From positions 1 through 34,023 of the forward strand of contig CALXXF010000023.1 in the NCBI GenBank assembly GCA_944392615.1: a stretch of DNA of 34,023 bases. Reading direction: 5' to 3'. This stretch comes from an uncultured Clostridia bacterium (GTDB taxonomy: Bacteria; Bacillota; Clostridia; Oscillospirales; CAG-272). This document shows, piece by piece, positions 1 to 8,203 of the stretch. A program made the translations under genes and the position numbers. Position 1 is the stretch's first letter; the number at the start of each line of letters is the position of its first letter. A model generated the notes under the pieces. The model was not told the origin of the DNA. It made no database searches and was given only the letters and a program-made list of their open reading frames with translations.

Positions 1-78
1 GGAGTCGCTTTCGGGTTGGTCGGTAACTACCTCCCAGCGGACTTTCACCGCAGAGCATTGATATGCCCGTCATACTAA
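1..78 (+). other. Possible 3' end of a gene entering from the left
   Basis: The first reading frame is open from base 1 to a TAA at 76-78 (25 codons ending in CPSY), directly followed by a hairpin that looks like a terminator. This would fit the tail of a plus-strand gene that starts outside the window. Another frame is open to a TGA near base 60, so the frame is not certain and I do not recognise the peptide. It could also be non-coding sequence. Confidence 0.25.
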
Positions 79-113
79 AAAGGCGCGCCGGAATTTCAGC
101 CAGCGCGCCTTTT
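78..113. terminator. Bidirectional hairpin terminator between the left-edge gene and ftsZ
   Basis: AAAAGGCGCGC (78-88) pairs perfectly with GCGCGCCTTTT (103-113) around a 14-base loop. On the plus strand it is followed by a T-rich stretch. On the minus strand the stem also ends in a run of five T, so the same hairpin could stop the ftsZ transcript about 160 bases after its stop codon. The structure is read directly; termination in both directions is inference. Confidence 0.75.
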
Positions 114-271
114 GCCTTTTATTTAATTATCATCTTATTTCCGTTTGGCTTATGTGCCATTCCCTTTCATATTTGCCGGACGCCAACCACGTGGCGGACA
201 AACATGAAAATCAAATCAACACCAAATAAGGTTGAAAACACTCAGGCATACAAACTTACAGGTATCAAAAA

Positions 272-1393
272 TTATTTCTTACCCTTGTTGAGCATATTCA
301 TAAGATATGTAAAATCATCATCCTCACCGTCTGCTTTGGCTGAGCGGTGAGCAGCATCTGAATCAGCAGACGACTTTGCCTCGGTTTCAGGCAATTGTTC
401 CCTGCCGCCTATACCGGCACTTCTCTTCTGGGGTATAGCCGTAGAAAACCCAGTAGCTATAACTGTAATGCGCATCTCGTCCTCGAGCTTGGGATCCGGC
501 ATGGTACCGAAAATTATATTGGCGTCCGGGTGAGCCTCGTTTGTGATCATGTGCATTGCGGAATCCATTTCGTCAAGTCCGACATCGGGAGAGGCAGTGA
601 TATTGACGAGTATTCCTCTTGCACCGGAAATAGAAGTCTCAAGAAGCGGGCTGGAAATAGCGAGCTTGGCAGCCTGCTCTGCCTTGTCTTTTCCCGATGC
701 AGCTCCGACGCCCATATGCGCAAGACCCGCATTTTTCATAACAGAAGTCACGTCTGCAAAATCGAGGTTGATTATACCATAGTTTGAAACAAGATCGGCT
801 ATGCTCATCACGCCGTGCTTGAGAACGCTGTCTGCTTCGATAAAGGCATTGAGGAACGTGATCTTGGTGGTGGATATCTGCTTAAGCCTTTCATTGGGAA
901 TTACGAGGAGTGAATCTACATTTTCAGAAAGTCTGAGTATGCCTTCCTCTGCCTGCGCCATTCTCTTTCTTCCTTCAAAATCAAACGGCTTTGTTACAAC
1001 AGCAACAGTAAGAATACCCATACTGCGCGCTATTTTAGCAACCAGAGGCGCGGCTCCCGTTCCTGTTCCTCCGCCCATTCCTGCTGTAATGAATACCATG
1101 TCGGCGCCTTTAATAGCAGCTTCTATATCACTGGAATTTTCCTCGGCGCTCTTTGCTCCGACTTCGGGATCTCCTCCGGCACCGTGTCCGCGCGTGATCT
1201 TCTCTCCTATTGCCACCTTGTATGAGGCAAGAGATTTGATAAGCGCCGCTTTATCCGTATTGACAGCTATAAATTCAACATTCTTTATTCCGCTTTCAAC
1301 CATGTGATTGACAGCGTTACTTCCGGCGCCACCAACTCCGACGACCTTGATCTTGACATTAAAATCCGCATCAAAATTTTCTTCGTACGCCAT
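272..1393 (-). CDS. ftsZ: Cell division GTPase FtsZ
   Basis: FtsZ is the tubulin-like GTPase that polymerises into the Z-ring at midcell and recruits the divisome. The 373-residue protein has the N-terminal nucleotide-binding fold (VGVGGAGSNAV at about 18-28), the tubulin signature GGGTGTGAA at 107-115 and the T7 synergy region NLDFADV near 210. After the globular domain comes a short Ala/Ser/Glu linker. The tail is DDDFTYLMNMLNKGKK, which does not resemble the usual IPxFLR-type conserved peptide that binds FtsA, SepF and other partners. The ATG is preceded by GGGAGG, 11 bases upstream. It is the last gene of the dcw cluster and has its own likely promoter at 1462-1488. ftsA, often found just before ftsZ, is absent. 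Family identity is certain; the meaning of the tail is inference. Confidence 0.98.
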   Translation of the reverse strand: MAYEENFDADFNVKIKVVGVGGAGSNAVNHMVESGIKNVEFIAVNTDKAALIKSLASYKVAIGEKITRGHGAGGDPEVGAKSAEENSSDIEAAIKGADMVFITAGMGGGTGTGAAPLVAKIARSMGILTVAVVTKPFDFEGRKRMAQAEEGILRLSENVDSLLVIPNERLKQISTTKITFLNAFIEADSVLKHGVMSIADLVSNYGIINLDFADVTSVMKNAGLAHMGVGAASGKDKAEQAAKLAISSPLLETSISGARGILVNITASPDVGLDEMDSAMHMITNEAHPDANIIFGTMPDPKLEDEMRITVIATGFSTAIPQKRSAGIGGREQLPETEAKSSADSDAAHRSAKADGEDDDFTYLMNMLNKGKK

Positions 1394-1461
1394 TTATTTT
1401 ATGCCTCCCGAAATCTCTTATTTTGTGTTCCTTTTATCACATAGATACCACATATACCTAT

Positions 1462-1488
1462 ATTATAGCATCGGGGAGCTTTTTTCAA
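1462..1488 (-). promoter_or_regulatory. Probable sigma-A promoter of ftsZ (extended -10)
   Basis: On the minus strand, TTGAAA (1483-1488) and TATAAT (1462-1467) lie in the 150-bp gap between ftsQ and ftsZ. The -10 box is perfect and preceded by TGC, an extended -10. The spacer is only 15 bases, shorter than the optimum of 17, which the extended -10 may compensate. It would give a leader of roughly 60 bases and let ftsZ be expressed apart from the upstream cluster. Confidence 0.6.
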
Positions 1489-1543
1489 GGCTTTTTGGAA
1501 ATGTTAACTTTTTATTTACAATTATTAGCAAGATTCTATATTG

Positions 1544-2353
1544 TCACACAACATAGTCTAAATCATAATAACAATCCGGGTAGACGCTTATGTCAATATT
1601 ACCTTTCAAGGAAGACGGATTTTCGCCCAGCAACTGAGCGCACGCCTTCAATTTCTGACTCAGCAAAGAGAAATCTCCTATTACTATTTCAATGTTCTCT
1701 GATACTGTCATGTTTATATAGTATTTATCTGTCAGGTCGATATAACTGACGCTGTCGGCAGGAAAATTTTCCGAAAGTGATCTGATAAAATCGCCCACAT
1801 ATTCGCATCCGTCGGCAAGCTCCATATATTGTGACACAATGCAGCTCTTTACAAGTGGCATTTCCACATTTATCGCATTACGTATAGACAGCAACGCCTC
1901 TTCTGAATCAAAGCGATCTATAACCTTCATTGCATGATTGAAGAGAAAGAACTCGCCGCCAAGCTCAAAATAAAACGTGGTATATTCTTCACGAACATTT
2001 AAGACAATTCTTGAAGGATAGTCTTTTTCTACATAAACGGAGCGTATATAAGGAAACTTCTCTTTCAGCGTGTTTTCGATATTTTTTTCTGAAACAAAAA
2101 GTATATTATCATTGAGTTCTATACCGGCGCAAGATAATATCTCCTCATTGCTGTATACGCTGGCTCCGGCAACATCTATAGTCTTTATCCTGAACCCAAA
2201 ATTTATAAAAATAACAAGTATTATTACAAGTATCAACAGGGCAGATGCGAGCATTATCAGAGAGGCAGTAAGCCTGAGTTTGCCTTTTTTCTGCCTGTAT
2301 CGCCTTATATTATCGTCGCTTCCCTTTGCAGAAGACCGCTCGCCTCTGTTCAT
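1544..2353 (-). CDS. ftsQ: Cell division protein FtsQ/DivIB (POTRA domain)
   Basis: This is a bitopic membrane protein of the divisome, which in the FtsQ/DivIB family forms a complex with FtsL and DivIC/FtsB and regulates septal peptidoglycan synthesis. The 269-residue protein has a basic cytoplasmic N-terminus (about 1-27), one membrane segment at about 28-54, then a POTRA domain at about 56-122 (IKTIDVAGASVYSNEEIL, then a predicted beta-alpha-beta region ending in LNVREE) and an extracytoplasmic beta region. It begins 7 bases after murG stops. The ribosome binding site is weak (GATGAAAG), so translation may be coupled to murG. Whether it should be called FtsQ or DivIB is only a naming convention; the family is clear from the POTRA region and position. 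Confidence 0.9.
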   Translation of the reverse strand: MNRGERSSAKGSDDNIRRYRQKKGKLRLTASLIMLASALLILVIILVIFINFGFRIKTIDVAGASVYSNEEILSCAGIELNDNILFVSEKNIENTLKEKFPYIRSVYVEKDYPSRIVLNVREEYTTFYFELGGEFFLFNHAMKVIDRFDSEEALLSIRNAINVEMPLVKSCIVSQYMELADGCEYVGDFIRSLSENFPADSVSYIDLTDKYYINMTVSENIEIVIGDFSLLSQKLKACAQLLGENPSSLKGNIDISVYPDCYYDLDYVV

Positions 2354-2360
2354 AGTACTT

Positions 2361-3515
2361 TCATCGGAGGGCTGCTGTTCCCTTTTTGCCCTTCCGTTCT
2401 TTCCTTTCTATTGTTTTTTCTATTTCCGAAAATATCCTGTCAGAACAATCTCTGATATAGAATTCTCTTATGTTATCTGAAAGTGTCAGACGCTTTTCTG
2501 CTGCTCCGGGAGCAGAAACAAGCTCGTTGACAGCATCCTGAAGTTTCACTTTTGCATCACAGTCCTCTATTACCACAGCCGCTTTCCTTTCCGAAAGCAG
2601 TGCGGCATTTTTGCGCTGCTGATCTGCCGTCACGTTCGGAGACGGAATGAGAATGGCTGCCTTGGCGCATGCGGCAAGTTCTGCAATAGTAGACGCACCA
2701 CTCCTGCATATCACTATATCGGCATTTTTCATTTTATCGGCCATATCGTAAATATATTCTGTAACCTTTATATTTAAAGACCTGTCGCATCCGCACAGCG
2801 ACAGCTTTTTCATTACCTCTGCATATTCACGGGTCCCGGTGGAATGCTCAATATTTACTGCAGGATCGCCGGCATATTTTTTTATAAGCTCCGTCATCGC
2901 CTCATTTACTGTATGAGCGCCAAGACTTCCTCCGAACGAGAGAATGTTTATGTGATCTTTAGGCATTCTCCTGAACTTCTGTGATGTCTGGGAGAGAGTA
3001 CGTAAAAACGCCGGAGAAACCGGCATTCCAACTCTTTCCACCCGTGCAGAGCATCCTTCGAGATACCGCTTGGTTCCCTCAAAATTGACAAGTATAGTGT
3101 CCGCCTTGTTCATAAGTGTTCTGACGGCAAAACCAGGCTGCGCATTAGATTCATGAAGCATGGACGGAACACCGAGAGCGCTTGCAGCCCTTATACACGG
3201 CCAGCATACATAACCTCCGGTGCCTATCACTATATCGGGCTTAAATTCACGTATAATGCTTTTACATTTTCCTATCGCACGATAAGCCCTGTAAAGCGTG
3301 AGTATGTTGGAAGGCGAAAGAGAACGTGAAAGGCCGGACAATTTCAAAGTATGTATATTTATACCCTTTCGCCCGGCAAGCTCTTCCTCTATGCCACCCT
3401 TGCTGCCGACATATTCTACGACTGTTCCCGGACGTTTTTGCTTCACGATATCAGCAATGGCAAGCGCAGGATTCACATGTCCGGCAGTTCCTCCGCCGGT
3501 TATAAGTATCCTCAA
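2361..3515 (-). CDS. murG: UDP-GlcNAc : undecaprenyl-PP-MurNAc-pentapeptide GlcNAc transferase MurG
   Basis: MurG is the peripheral membrane glycosyltransferase (family GT28) that adds GlcNAc to lipid I and makes lipid II. The N-terminal GGGTAGHVNPALA motif, the mid-protein GSLGAHTVNEA turn and the C-terminal donor-site region SGASTIAELAACAKAAILIPSP are all present, and the length is usual. I place the start at a TTG at 3515: GGAGG lies 7 bases upstream, and the product then begins MRILITGGG, as in Gram-positive MurG. The ATG two codons earlier (3521) has GGAGG only one base away, which is too close. ftsW lies 254 bases upstream on the transcript, and ftsQ starts 7 bases downstream. murC and murB, common neighbours, are absent. 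Confidence 0.96.
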   Translation of the reverse strand: MRILITGGGTAGHVNPALAIADIVKQKRPGTVVEYVGSKGGIEEELAGRKGINIHTLKLSGLSRSLSPSNILTLYRAYRAIGKCKSIIREFKPDIVIGTGGYVCWPCIRAASALGVPSMLHESNAQPGFAVRTLMNKADTILVNFEGTKRYLEGCSARVERVGMPVSPAFLRTLSQTSQKFRRMPKDHINILSFGGSLGAHTVNEAMTELIKKYAGDPAVNIEHSTGTREYAEVMKKLSLCGCDRSLNIKVTEYIYDMADKMKNADIVICRSGASTIAELAACAKAAILIPSPNVTADQQRKNAALLSERKAAVVIEDCDAKVKLQDAVNELVSAPGAAEKRLTLSDNIREFYIRDCSDRIFSEIEKTIERKERKGKKGTAALR

Positions 3516-3769
3516 GACCATTCCTCCGTTTCTTCAAATCCAGATACCGCCCCGGCACAAAAATGTCGCGGCGATTTTGTTAATGCTTCAGGAATGCCGG
3601 ACAAGTAGCATAAACACAGCGCGCTTAATAACGACTGCGGGGCTCAGGGCTTAATATATGTTAATACACGCTTTTCAGATGCTGCCGAAAAATCTGTTGC
3701 TGCTTTAATATCAGCGTAAAATGCAGTGATATGAAATATACCCTGTCAAGGTACAGACTGCATGACAAA

Positions 3770-5134
3770 TTACTTATCCATGTGTGCCCCGCGTGATATT
3801 GACAAAAGTATTCCCATTTCTGCCATGAGCATTACAAGAGAGGAGCCTCCGTAGCTTATGAATGGAAGAGATATTCCTGTATTGGGAAAAACTCCGGTTA
3901 CAACAAGCATATTAAGGAACGCCTGTATTCCGACATGGCCTGTTATGCCTGTTGCAACAATGGACGAGAACACATCGGGCGCATTTTTGGCTATAAAAAA
4001 TCCTCTGTATATAAACACAAGATAAAGTGCAATAAGCCCGACAGCCCCGACAAATCCGAGCTCCTCGCACACAATTGCAAATATAAAATCATTCTGAGGC
4101 TGGGATACAAACAAATGCTTCTGATAGCTGTTTCCGAAACCCGTTCCGAAAAATCCGCCGGAGCCCACTGCATATTTTCCCTGCACTGTCTGCCAGGTAT
4201 CGTCAAGAATGGTATAATTCTCCGGTTTAAGCCACATATCTATTCGTTTTACCACATAATCCGGTATTATGCCTACTATTTTATTCCAGGATTCATCCTT
4301 GAACCACACAATAAGAAGGATCACGCCGACCATAAAAAGTCCGCTTCCACCGAGTATTATAAACCATTTTTTATCTGCCCCAGACGCCCACAGGCAGACA
4401 ACTCCGATCATAAGTATAATGAGTGTGCCGGAAACGTGATTTTCAAGTGCAATAAGAGCGGCGGCAAGAAGCACAAAAGCGCCCGGCTTCACAAGACTGT
4501 TCAGAGTGCGCACGCCGAAGCCCAGCGAAGTATCATATATTTTTCTTCTGTACCTGTCGGCATACCACGCTATAGCGAGAACCAGAGTAACCTTCATTAT
4601 TTCAGAAGGCTGAACCGAGATGGGTCCTATAACCAACCATCGCTGAGCCGCCTGAGCCGCTATTCCTATGAGAAGAACCAGAACGAGCAGTATAAGCGTT
4701 ACACAATATGCCGGTATCGCCGCAGCCTTTATCACCTTATAGTTTATAAAGGATATCATAATCATTGCGAGCGCGCCGAGCAAAACCCACATAAGCTGCT
4801 TTTTAATAAAATATGTACTGTCGCCGTAACGCGAGTATGCGTATGCATGGCTCGCAGAAAACACCATCACTGAGCCAAAACATACAAGTAAGAGTATTAT
4901 AATAAGCATCGGGCGGTCAAGCATTCCGGTAGCCAGTATAAAGGGGCGTTTCTTACTCGCCTTGGCGTTTTCTTCATCAGCGATGTCCGCGGCGCCGTCC
5001 GGACTTTTTATTCCTATTATAACACCGGTATCCGCTGTGACATTGGCACTTGCCGCGGCATTGGCGCCAGCATGCCCTGTGGCGTCTGAGGAAATCTTGC
5101 CAGAAGCTGAATACCCGTTTTTTTCCTCTTTCAA
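3770..5134 (-). CDS. ftsW: Septal peptidoglycan glycosyltransferase FtsW (SEDS family)
   Basis: FtsW is a polytopic SEDS protein that polymerises glycan strands from lipid II together with a class B PBP. The family core begins near residue 72 (LDRPMLIIILLLVCFGSVMVFSAS) and has about ten membrane segments. SEDS signatures are visible: VQPSEIMKVTLVLAIAWYADRY, NDFIFAIVCEELGFVGAVG and FPNTGISLPFISYGGSSL. The start is TTG, with GAGGTG six bases upstream. A 70-residue hydrophilic Ala/Gly/Asp-rich N-terminal extension precedes the core and is longer than usual. It lies between mraY and murG, the place where FtsW normally sits. RodA or SpoVE are the alternatives within the family, but the dcw context favours FtsW. 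Confidence 0.94.
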   Translation of the reverse strand: MKEEKNGYSASGKISSDATGHAGANAAASANVTADTGVIIGIKSPDGAADIADEENAKASKKRPFILATGMLDRPMLIIILLLVCFGSVMVFSASHAYAYSRYGDSTYFIKKQLMWVLLGALAMIMISFINYKVIKAAAIPAYCVTLILLVLVLLIGIAAQAAQRWLVIGPISVQPSEIMKVTLVLAIAWYADRYRRKIYDTSLGFGVRTLNSLVKPGAFVLLAAALIALENHVSGTLIILMIGVVCLWASGADKKWFIILGGSGLFMVGVILLIVWFKDESWNKIVGIIPDYVVKRIDMWLKPENYTILDDTWQTVQGKYAVGSGGFFGTGFGNSYQKHLFVSQPQNDFIFAIVCEELGFVGAVGLIALYLVFIYRGFFIAKNAPDVFSSIVATGITGHVGIQAFLNMLVVTGVFPNTGISLPFISYGGSSLVMLMAEMGILLSISRGAHMDK

Positions 5135-5415
5135 ATCAGCACCTCATTTCATTTTACACGCCGTTTGAATTGATCTGTGTGATGTATGACGAAGGGATCC
5201 GGCTGAAATCTGAAAAAGCAATCGTCATAATAGAAAAAGAGCCAAATGTTTTTATATTCTGCCGGAATGAGCATGGCAGTGCTGTGCCGCACAGCGTAAT
5301 AATTTACCTGCACCAGACATCAAGGCATGTTTACAGGATATCTGACAAAGCTCTTCGATACAAAGGCTTTGCTCTGCTTTTTGAGATTTTCGCGGCACAT
5401 TTACATTTTATCGCG

Positions 5416-6408
5416 TCAGATACCAAAAAATGCAAGAATACAGAAAATGATTGTAACTGAACAGAAGACGACCACTATCTTCATTTCGCTCCATTTGCAC
5501 TGCTCAAAATGATGATGAATAGGGGCCATCTTAAACACTCTCTTGCCTGTAAGTTTATAAACAGAAACCTGAATTATATCAGAAGCCGCTTCTATAACAT
5601 ATATAATACCTACAACGAGAAGAATCAGAGGGTTGTCAAGCATGTACGCCATTGAAACGACAGCGCCTCCCAGAAAAAGCGATCCTGTATCTCCCATGAA
5701 TATTTTGGCGGGATTTATATTGTATACGAGAAATCCGAGGCATATTCCTATGATAACAGCCGCAAGTATAACGAGATCGCACATAGCTGCGACAGCTCCT
5801 GCAACTGCAAAGAAGCATGACACAAAAAAGGTGACAGATGCAGCAAGACCGTCCACACCGTCGGTAAGGTTTACGCTGTTCACTATGCCGGTTATTATGA
5901 GTATGGAAACGATATACCAGCCCCAGCCCAAATAGACCTCGATATCTGCAAACGGAATGTACAACACTGCGCTGAAATCCTTCAGATAAGCCACGTATAT
6001 AGTGAAGGCAGTGGCAACAACAAACTGAAGAAGAAATTTCACCGATGCGGAAAGCCCTTTGTTTTGCTTTTTGAAAAATTTTGTGTAATCGTCAATAAAC
6101 CCTATTGCGCCGTTGGCAAGTGTGAATAAAAACACAGCTGCAGTTATTCTTACATCCTCTACCTGATTGCGGAAAACCGCAAATGCGATAAGCAAGACGA
6201 ACATCACAAAATAAGCAAGAAGAAAGGCAAGTCCGCCCATTGTTGGAGTGCCTTCCTTGTTTTTATGCCATCTCGGACCTATGTCGAGAATTTTTTGTCC
6301 CATTTTTACACTTATCAGCTTTGGAATGAGCCATTTTGTAAAATTCTTCGAGATCAGAAACGATGCCACGATTCCTATAATAAGATACGCCACTATCTCT
6401 TTGTTCAT
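5416..6408 (-). CDS. mraY: Phospho-MurNAc-pentapeptide transferase MraY
   Basis: MraY moves phospho-MurNAc-pentapeptide from UDP to undecaprenyl phosphate, making lipid I in the membrane. It has about ten hydrophobic segments and the family motifs: the Mg-binding DDYTKF, NLTDGVDGLA, GDTGSLFLGG and the C-terminal APIHHHFE histidine motif. I prefer the ATG at 6408 (330 residues, beginning MNKEIVAYL), with AAAGG about ten bases upstream. A TTG at 6441 would extend the protein by 11 residues but has no ribosome binding site. murF is 95 bases upstream on the transcript. The 281-base gap downstream, before ftsW, is where murD usually lies, and I see no MurD motif there. Confidence 0.97.
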   Translation of the reverse strand: MNKEIVAYLIIGIVASFLISKNFTKWLIPKLISVKMGQKILDIGPRWHKNKEGTPTMGGLAFLLAYFVMFVLLIAFAVFRNQVEDVRITAAVFLFTLANGAIGFIDDYTKFFKKQNKGLSASVKFLLQFVVATAFTIYVAYLKDFSAVLYIPFADIEVYLGWGWYIVSILIITGIVNSVNLTDGVDGLAASVTFFVSCFFAVAGAVAAMCDLVILAAVIIGICLGFLVYNINPAKIFMGDTGSLFLGGAVVSMAYMLDNPLILLVVGIIYVIEAASDIIQVSVYKLTGKRVFKMAPIHHHFEQCKWSEMKIVVVFCSVTIIFCILAFFGI

Positions 6409-6503
6409 ATGTTGTCCGAGCCTTTCAGTTTCTTTTATCAAAAATCTTATTTCTGTGACTGTTCTTGCATTTTCCCCTGAGTTTAATCTTTGTTTCTCAA
6501 AAA

Positions 6504-7886
6504 TTATCTTTGCATGTATGATATCACTTTTTCAAGTCCGACGGCGCGGCTTGCCTTGAACAGTATTATGTCTGAACTTCTTGTTATCCTGTTGAGTGCT
6601 TTTCCGAGCCTCTCAGATTCTCCGGGGCCGAAAACATAGATATCCTCTATGTTCATACCGAAATTTACCGCAGCCTTTGCAATTTCCGCCGCCCGTTCTC
6701 CAATGGTCACAAGTACGTCTATATCGTAGGCTGCCACCTCTGCTCCTACTTTTTTGTGAGCATCTGCAGAAAAATCGCCGAGCTCAAGCATATCGCCGAG
6801 TACTGCCACACTGCGGCAGTGTTTTCTTTTTGCCATGTCTGCAAGGACTTTCAGAGCGGCATTCACCGATTCAGGAGAAGCGTTGTAACAATCGTCCATT
6901 ATGATTCTTCCGCCGCTGTTATATACATTCTGGCGCATTGCAGCGTTTTTGAACTTTTTAAGACCACGTCTTATTTCAAACTCGTCAAGTCCTGCGATTC
7001 TTCCTACCACCCATGCGTATGCCGCGTTTAAGGCATTGTGAGCGCCAAGAGTTGGTATAGTTATACTCTCAAACCGTTCGCCATTCATAACGATGTCAAA
7101 AGCCGTTCCGTTTTCTCCCTCAGTTATATTTTCTATTCGGCAATCGGATTTTTTATTCTCAACAGCCACATAAACAGCGCCTCGTATTCCTGCAAGCAAC
7201 GGCTCATCACCGTTGAGTATAAGAACACCGTCAGGTCCGAATCCCCTGACTATCTCCAGCTTGGCATCTCTTATTGCCTCTCTTGAACCGAGCTTTCCTA
7301 TATGAGACATTCCGATATTTGTTATTACAGCTATTTTGGGAGCCGCAATTCTGGAAAGATATTCTATCTCTCCGGCAGCGCTCATACCCATTTCGAGGAC
7401 TACGGCGTCATTTTCATATGAAAGTCCGAGCAACGTCATGGGAAGCCCTATTTCGTTGTTGTAATTTCCGAAGGTCTTCAGCGTGTGATATTTCTCACTG
7501 AGAACCGCATATATAAATTCTTTTGTCGTTGTTTTGCCAACGCTCCCGGTGACTGCTACAGTAAGCGGGTTTATTTTTTCCTTATACGTCTTTGCCAATA
7601 TTCCAAGTGCCTTTTTGGTATCCTCAACAACAATAACACAGCCCGGAAAGTTCTCGGGCACGCGCTCCGCAAGCGCACACACCGCGCCGTTTTCAAATGC
7701 AGGCACGACGTAGTCGTTTCCGTCAAAGCGATCCCCTCTGATTGCAATGAACAAAGCGCCCCTCGGTACATCTCTTGAATCTGTTGTTATTGAATTTATT
7801 CTCACATTGCCGGGATTTACAAGCTTGCCGCCGGCAAGTTTTGCTATTTCTTCTGCGGTTAGCCCGCCTTTGACGCTTATTGTCAT
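6504..7886 (-). CDS. murF: UDP-MurNAc-tripeptide : D-Ala-D-Ala ligase MurF
   Basis: MurF adds D-Ala-D-Ala to UDP-MurNAc-tripeptide in the cytoplasm, the last soluble step of precursor synthesis. The 460-residue protein shows the three Mur ligase domains: an N-terminal UDP-binding domain (TTDSRDVPRGALFIAIRGDRFDG at 34-56), the ATP-binding loop GSVGKTTTKEF (114-124) and the C-terminal ligase domain with DDCYNASPESVNAAL. The DDCYNA motif is typical of MurF. The ATG has AAAGG 11 bases upstream. The 317-base gap separating it from murE is large for this cluster and holds two strong hairpins. Confidence 0.97.
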   Translation of the reverse strand: MTISVKGGLTAEEIAKLAGGKLVNPGNVRINSITTDSRDVPRGALFIAIRGDRFDGNDYVVPAFENGAVCALAERVPENFPGCVIVVEDTKKALGILAKTYKEKINPLTVAVTGSVGKTTTKEFIYAVLSEKYHTLKTFGNYNNEIGLPMTLLGLSYENDAVVLEMGMSAAGEIEYLSRIAAPKIAVITNIGMSHIGKLGSREAIRDAKLEIVRGFGPDGVLILNGDEPLLAGIRGAVYVAVENKKSDCRIENITEGENGTAFDIVMNGERFESITIPTLGAHNALNAAYAWVVGRIAGLDEFEIRRGLKKFKNAAMRQNVYNSGGRIIMDDCYNASPESVNAALKVLADMAKRKHCRSVAVLGDMLELGDFSADAHKKVGAEVAAYDIDVLVTIGERAAEIAKAAVNFGMNIEDIYVFGPGESERLGKALNRITRSSDIILFKASRAVGLEKVISYMQR

Positions 7887-7926
7887 TTCATGTCACGCCT
7901 TTCACGATGTATTGGAAATCAAGCGG

Positions 7927-7950
7927 CATGTCGGGCACCTGCCCGGCATG
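7927..7950. repeat. Inverted repeat (hairpin) in the murE-murF gap
   Basis: CATGTCGGGCA (7927-7937) and TGCCCGGCATG (7940-7950) are reverse complements except for one T-G position that can wobble-pair. The spacer is only two bases, so the top pairs would open to form a loop. No T run follows on the minus strand. Confidence 0.6.
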
Positions 7951-8079
7951 GCTCAGCTTTTTTGCAAAGAAAATATGCTTTTGATTATGTTTGGTTTTAT
8001 GACGCACCTGACCGTAAGAAAAATCTCAGAATAATATCACGTTAAAACGGGATACCGGGCAGCGTGTCTTTCGGATAGC

Positions 8080-8111
8080 GGCAAGGCGGCGTAAAGACGC
8101 CGCCGTTTGCC
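8080..8111. repeat. GC-rich stem-loop in the murE-murF gap
   Basis: GGCGGCGT (8085-8092) pairs with ACGCCGCC (8097-8104) around a four-base loop. The stem extends outward through GGCAA (8080-8084) and TTGCC (8107-8111) after a two-base bulge, giving 13 bp in all. In the murE-to-murF transcript direction the next bases are GCTATCCG, not a U run, so simple termination is unlikely. Confidence 0.65.
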
Positions 8112-8203
8112 GATGCCGCGCACCCGAAAAATATATATCAATCTCTTTTCAATAAGCCTGAATAATATGTGTTTTATCAGTAATCGCCATTTTTCAACGA
8201 CTC

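Larger units (their letters stand above)
7887..8203. other. 317-base murE-murF gap with two hairpins, no gene
   Basis: No convincing coding sequence is seen on either strand. The gap contains a near-perfect 11-bp hairpin at 7927-7950 and a stronger GC-rich hairpin at 8080-8111. Neither is followed by a T run on the minus strand, so they are not standard intrinsic terminators. They may be transcript-processing or stability elements, or sequence accumulated between the genes. Confidence 0.6.

Noticed and set aside
3935..4873. 312-codon plus-strand open frame antisense to ftsW
   Set aside because: It is entirely inside the certain ftsW gene, has an unnatural His/Tyr/Cys-rich composition and no ribosome binding site.
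5281..5295. Small palindrome GCTGTG-CCG-CACAGC in the mraY-ftsW gap
   Set aside because: Only six base pairs with a three-base loop and no T run; too common to call.
5182..5460. Plus-strand frame of about 92 codons in the mraY-ftsW gap, overlapping the mraY end
   Set aside because: Composition is rather protein-like, but there is no ribosome binding site or promoter, it opposes the operon and overlaps mraY. It might merit a comparative look but cannot be supported.
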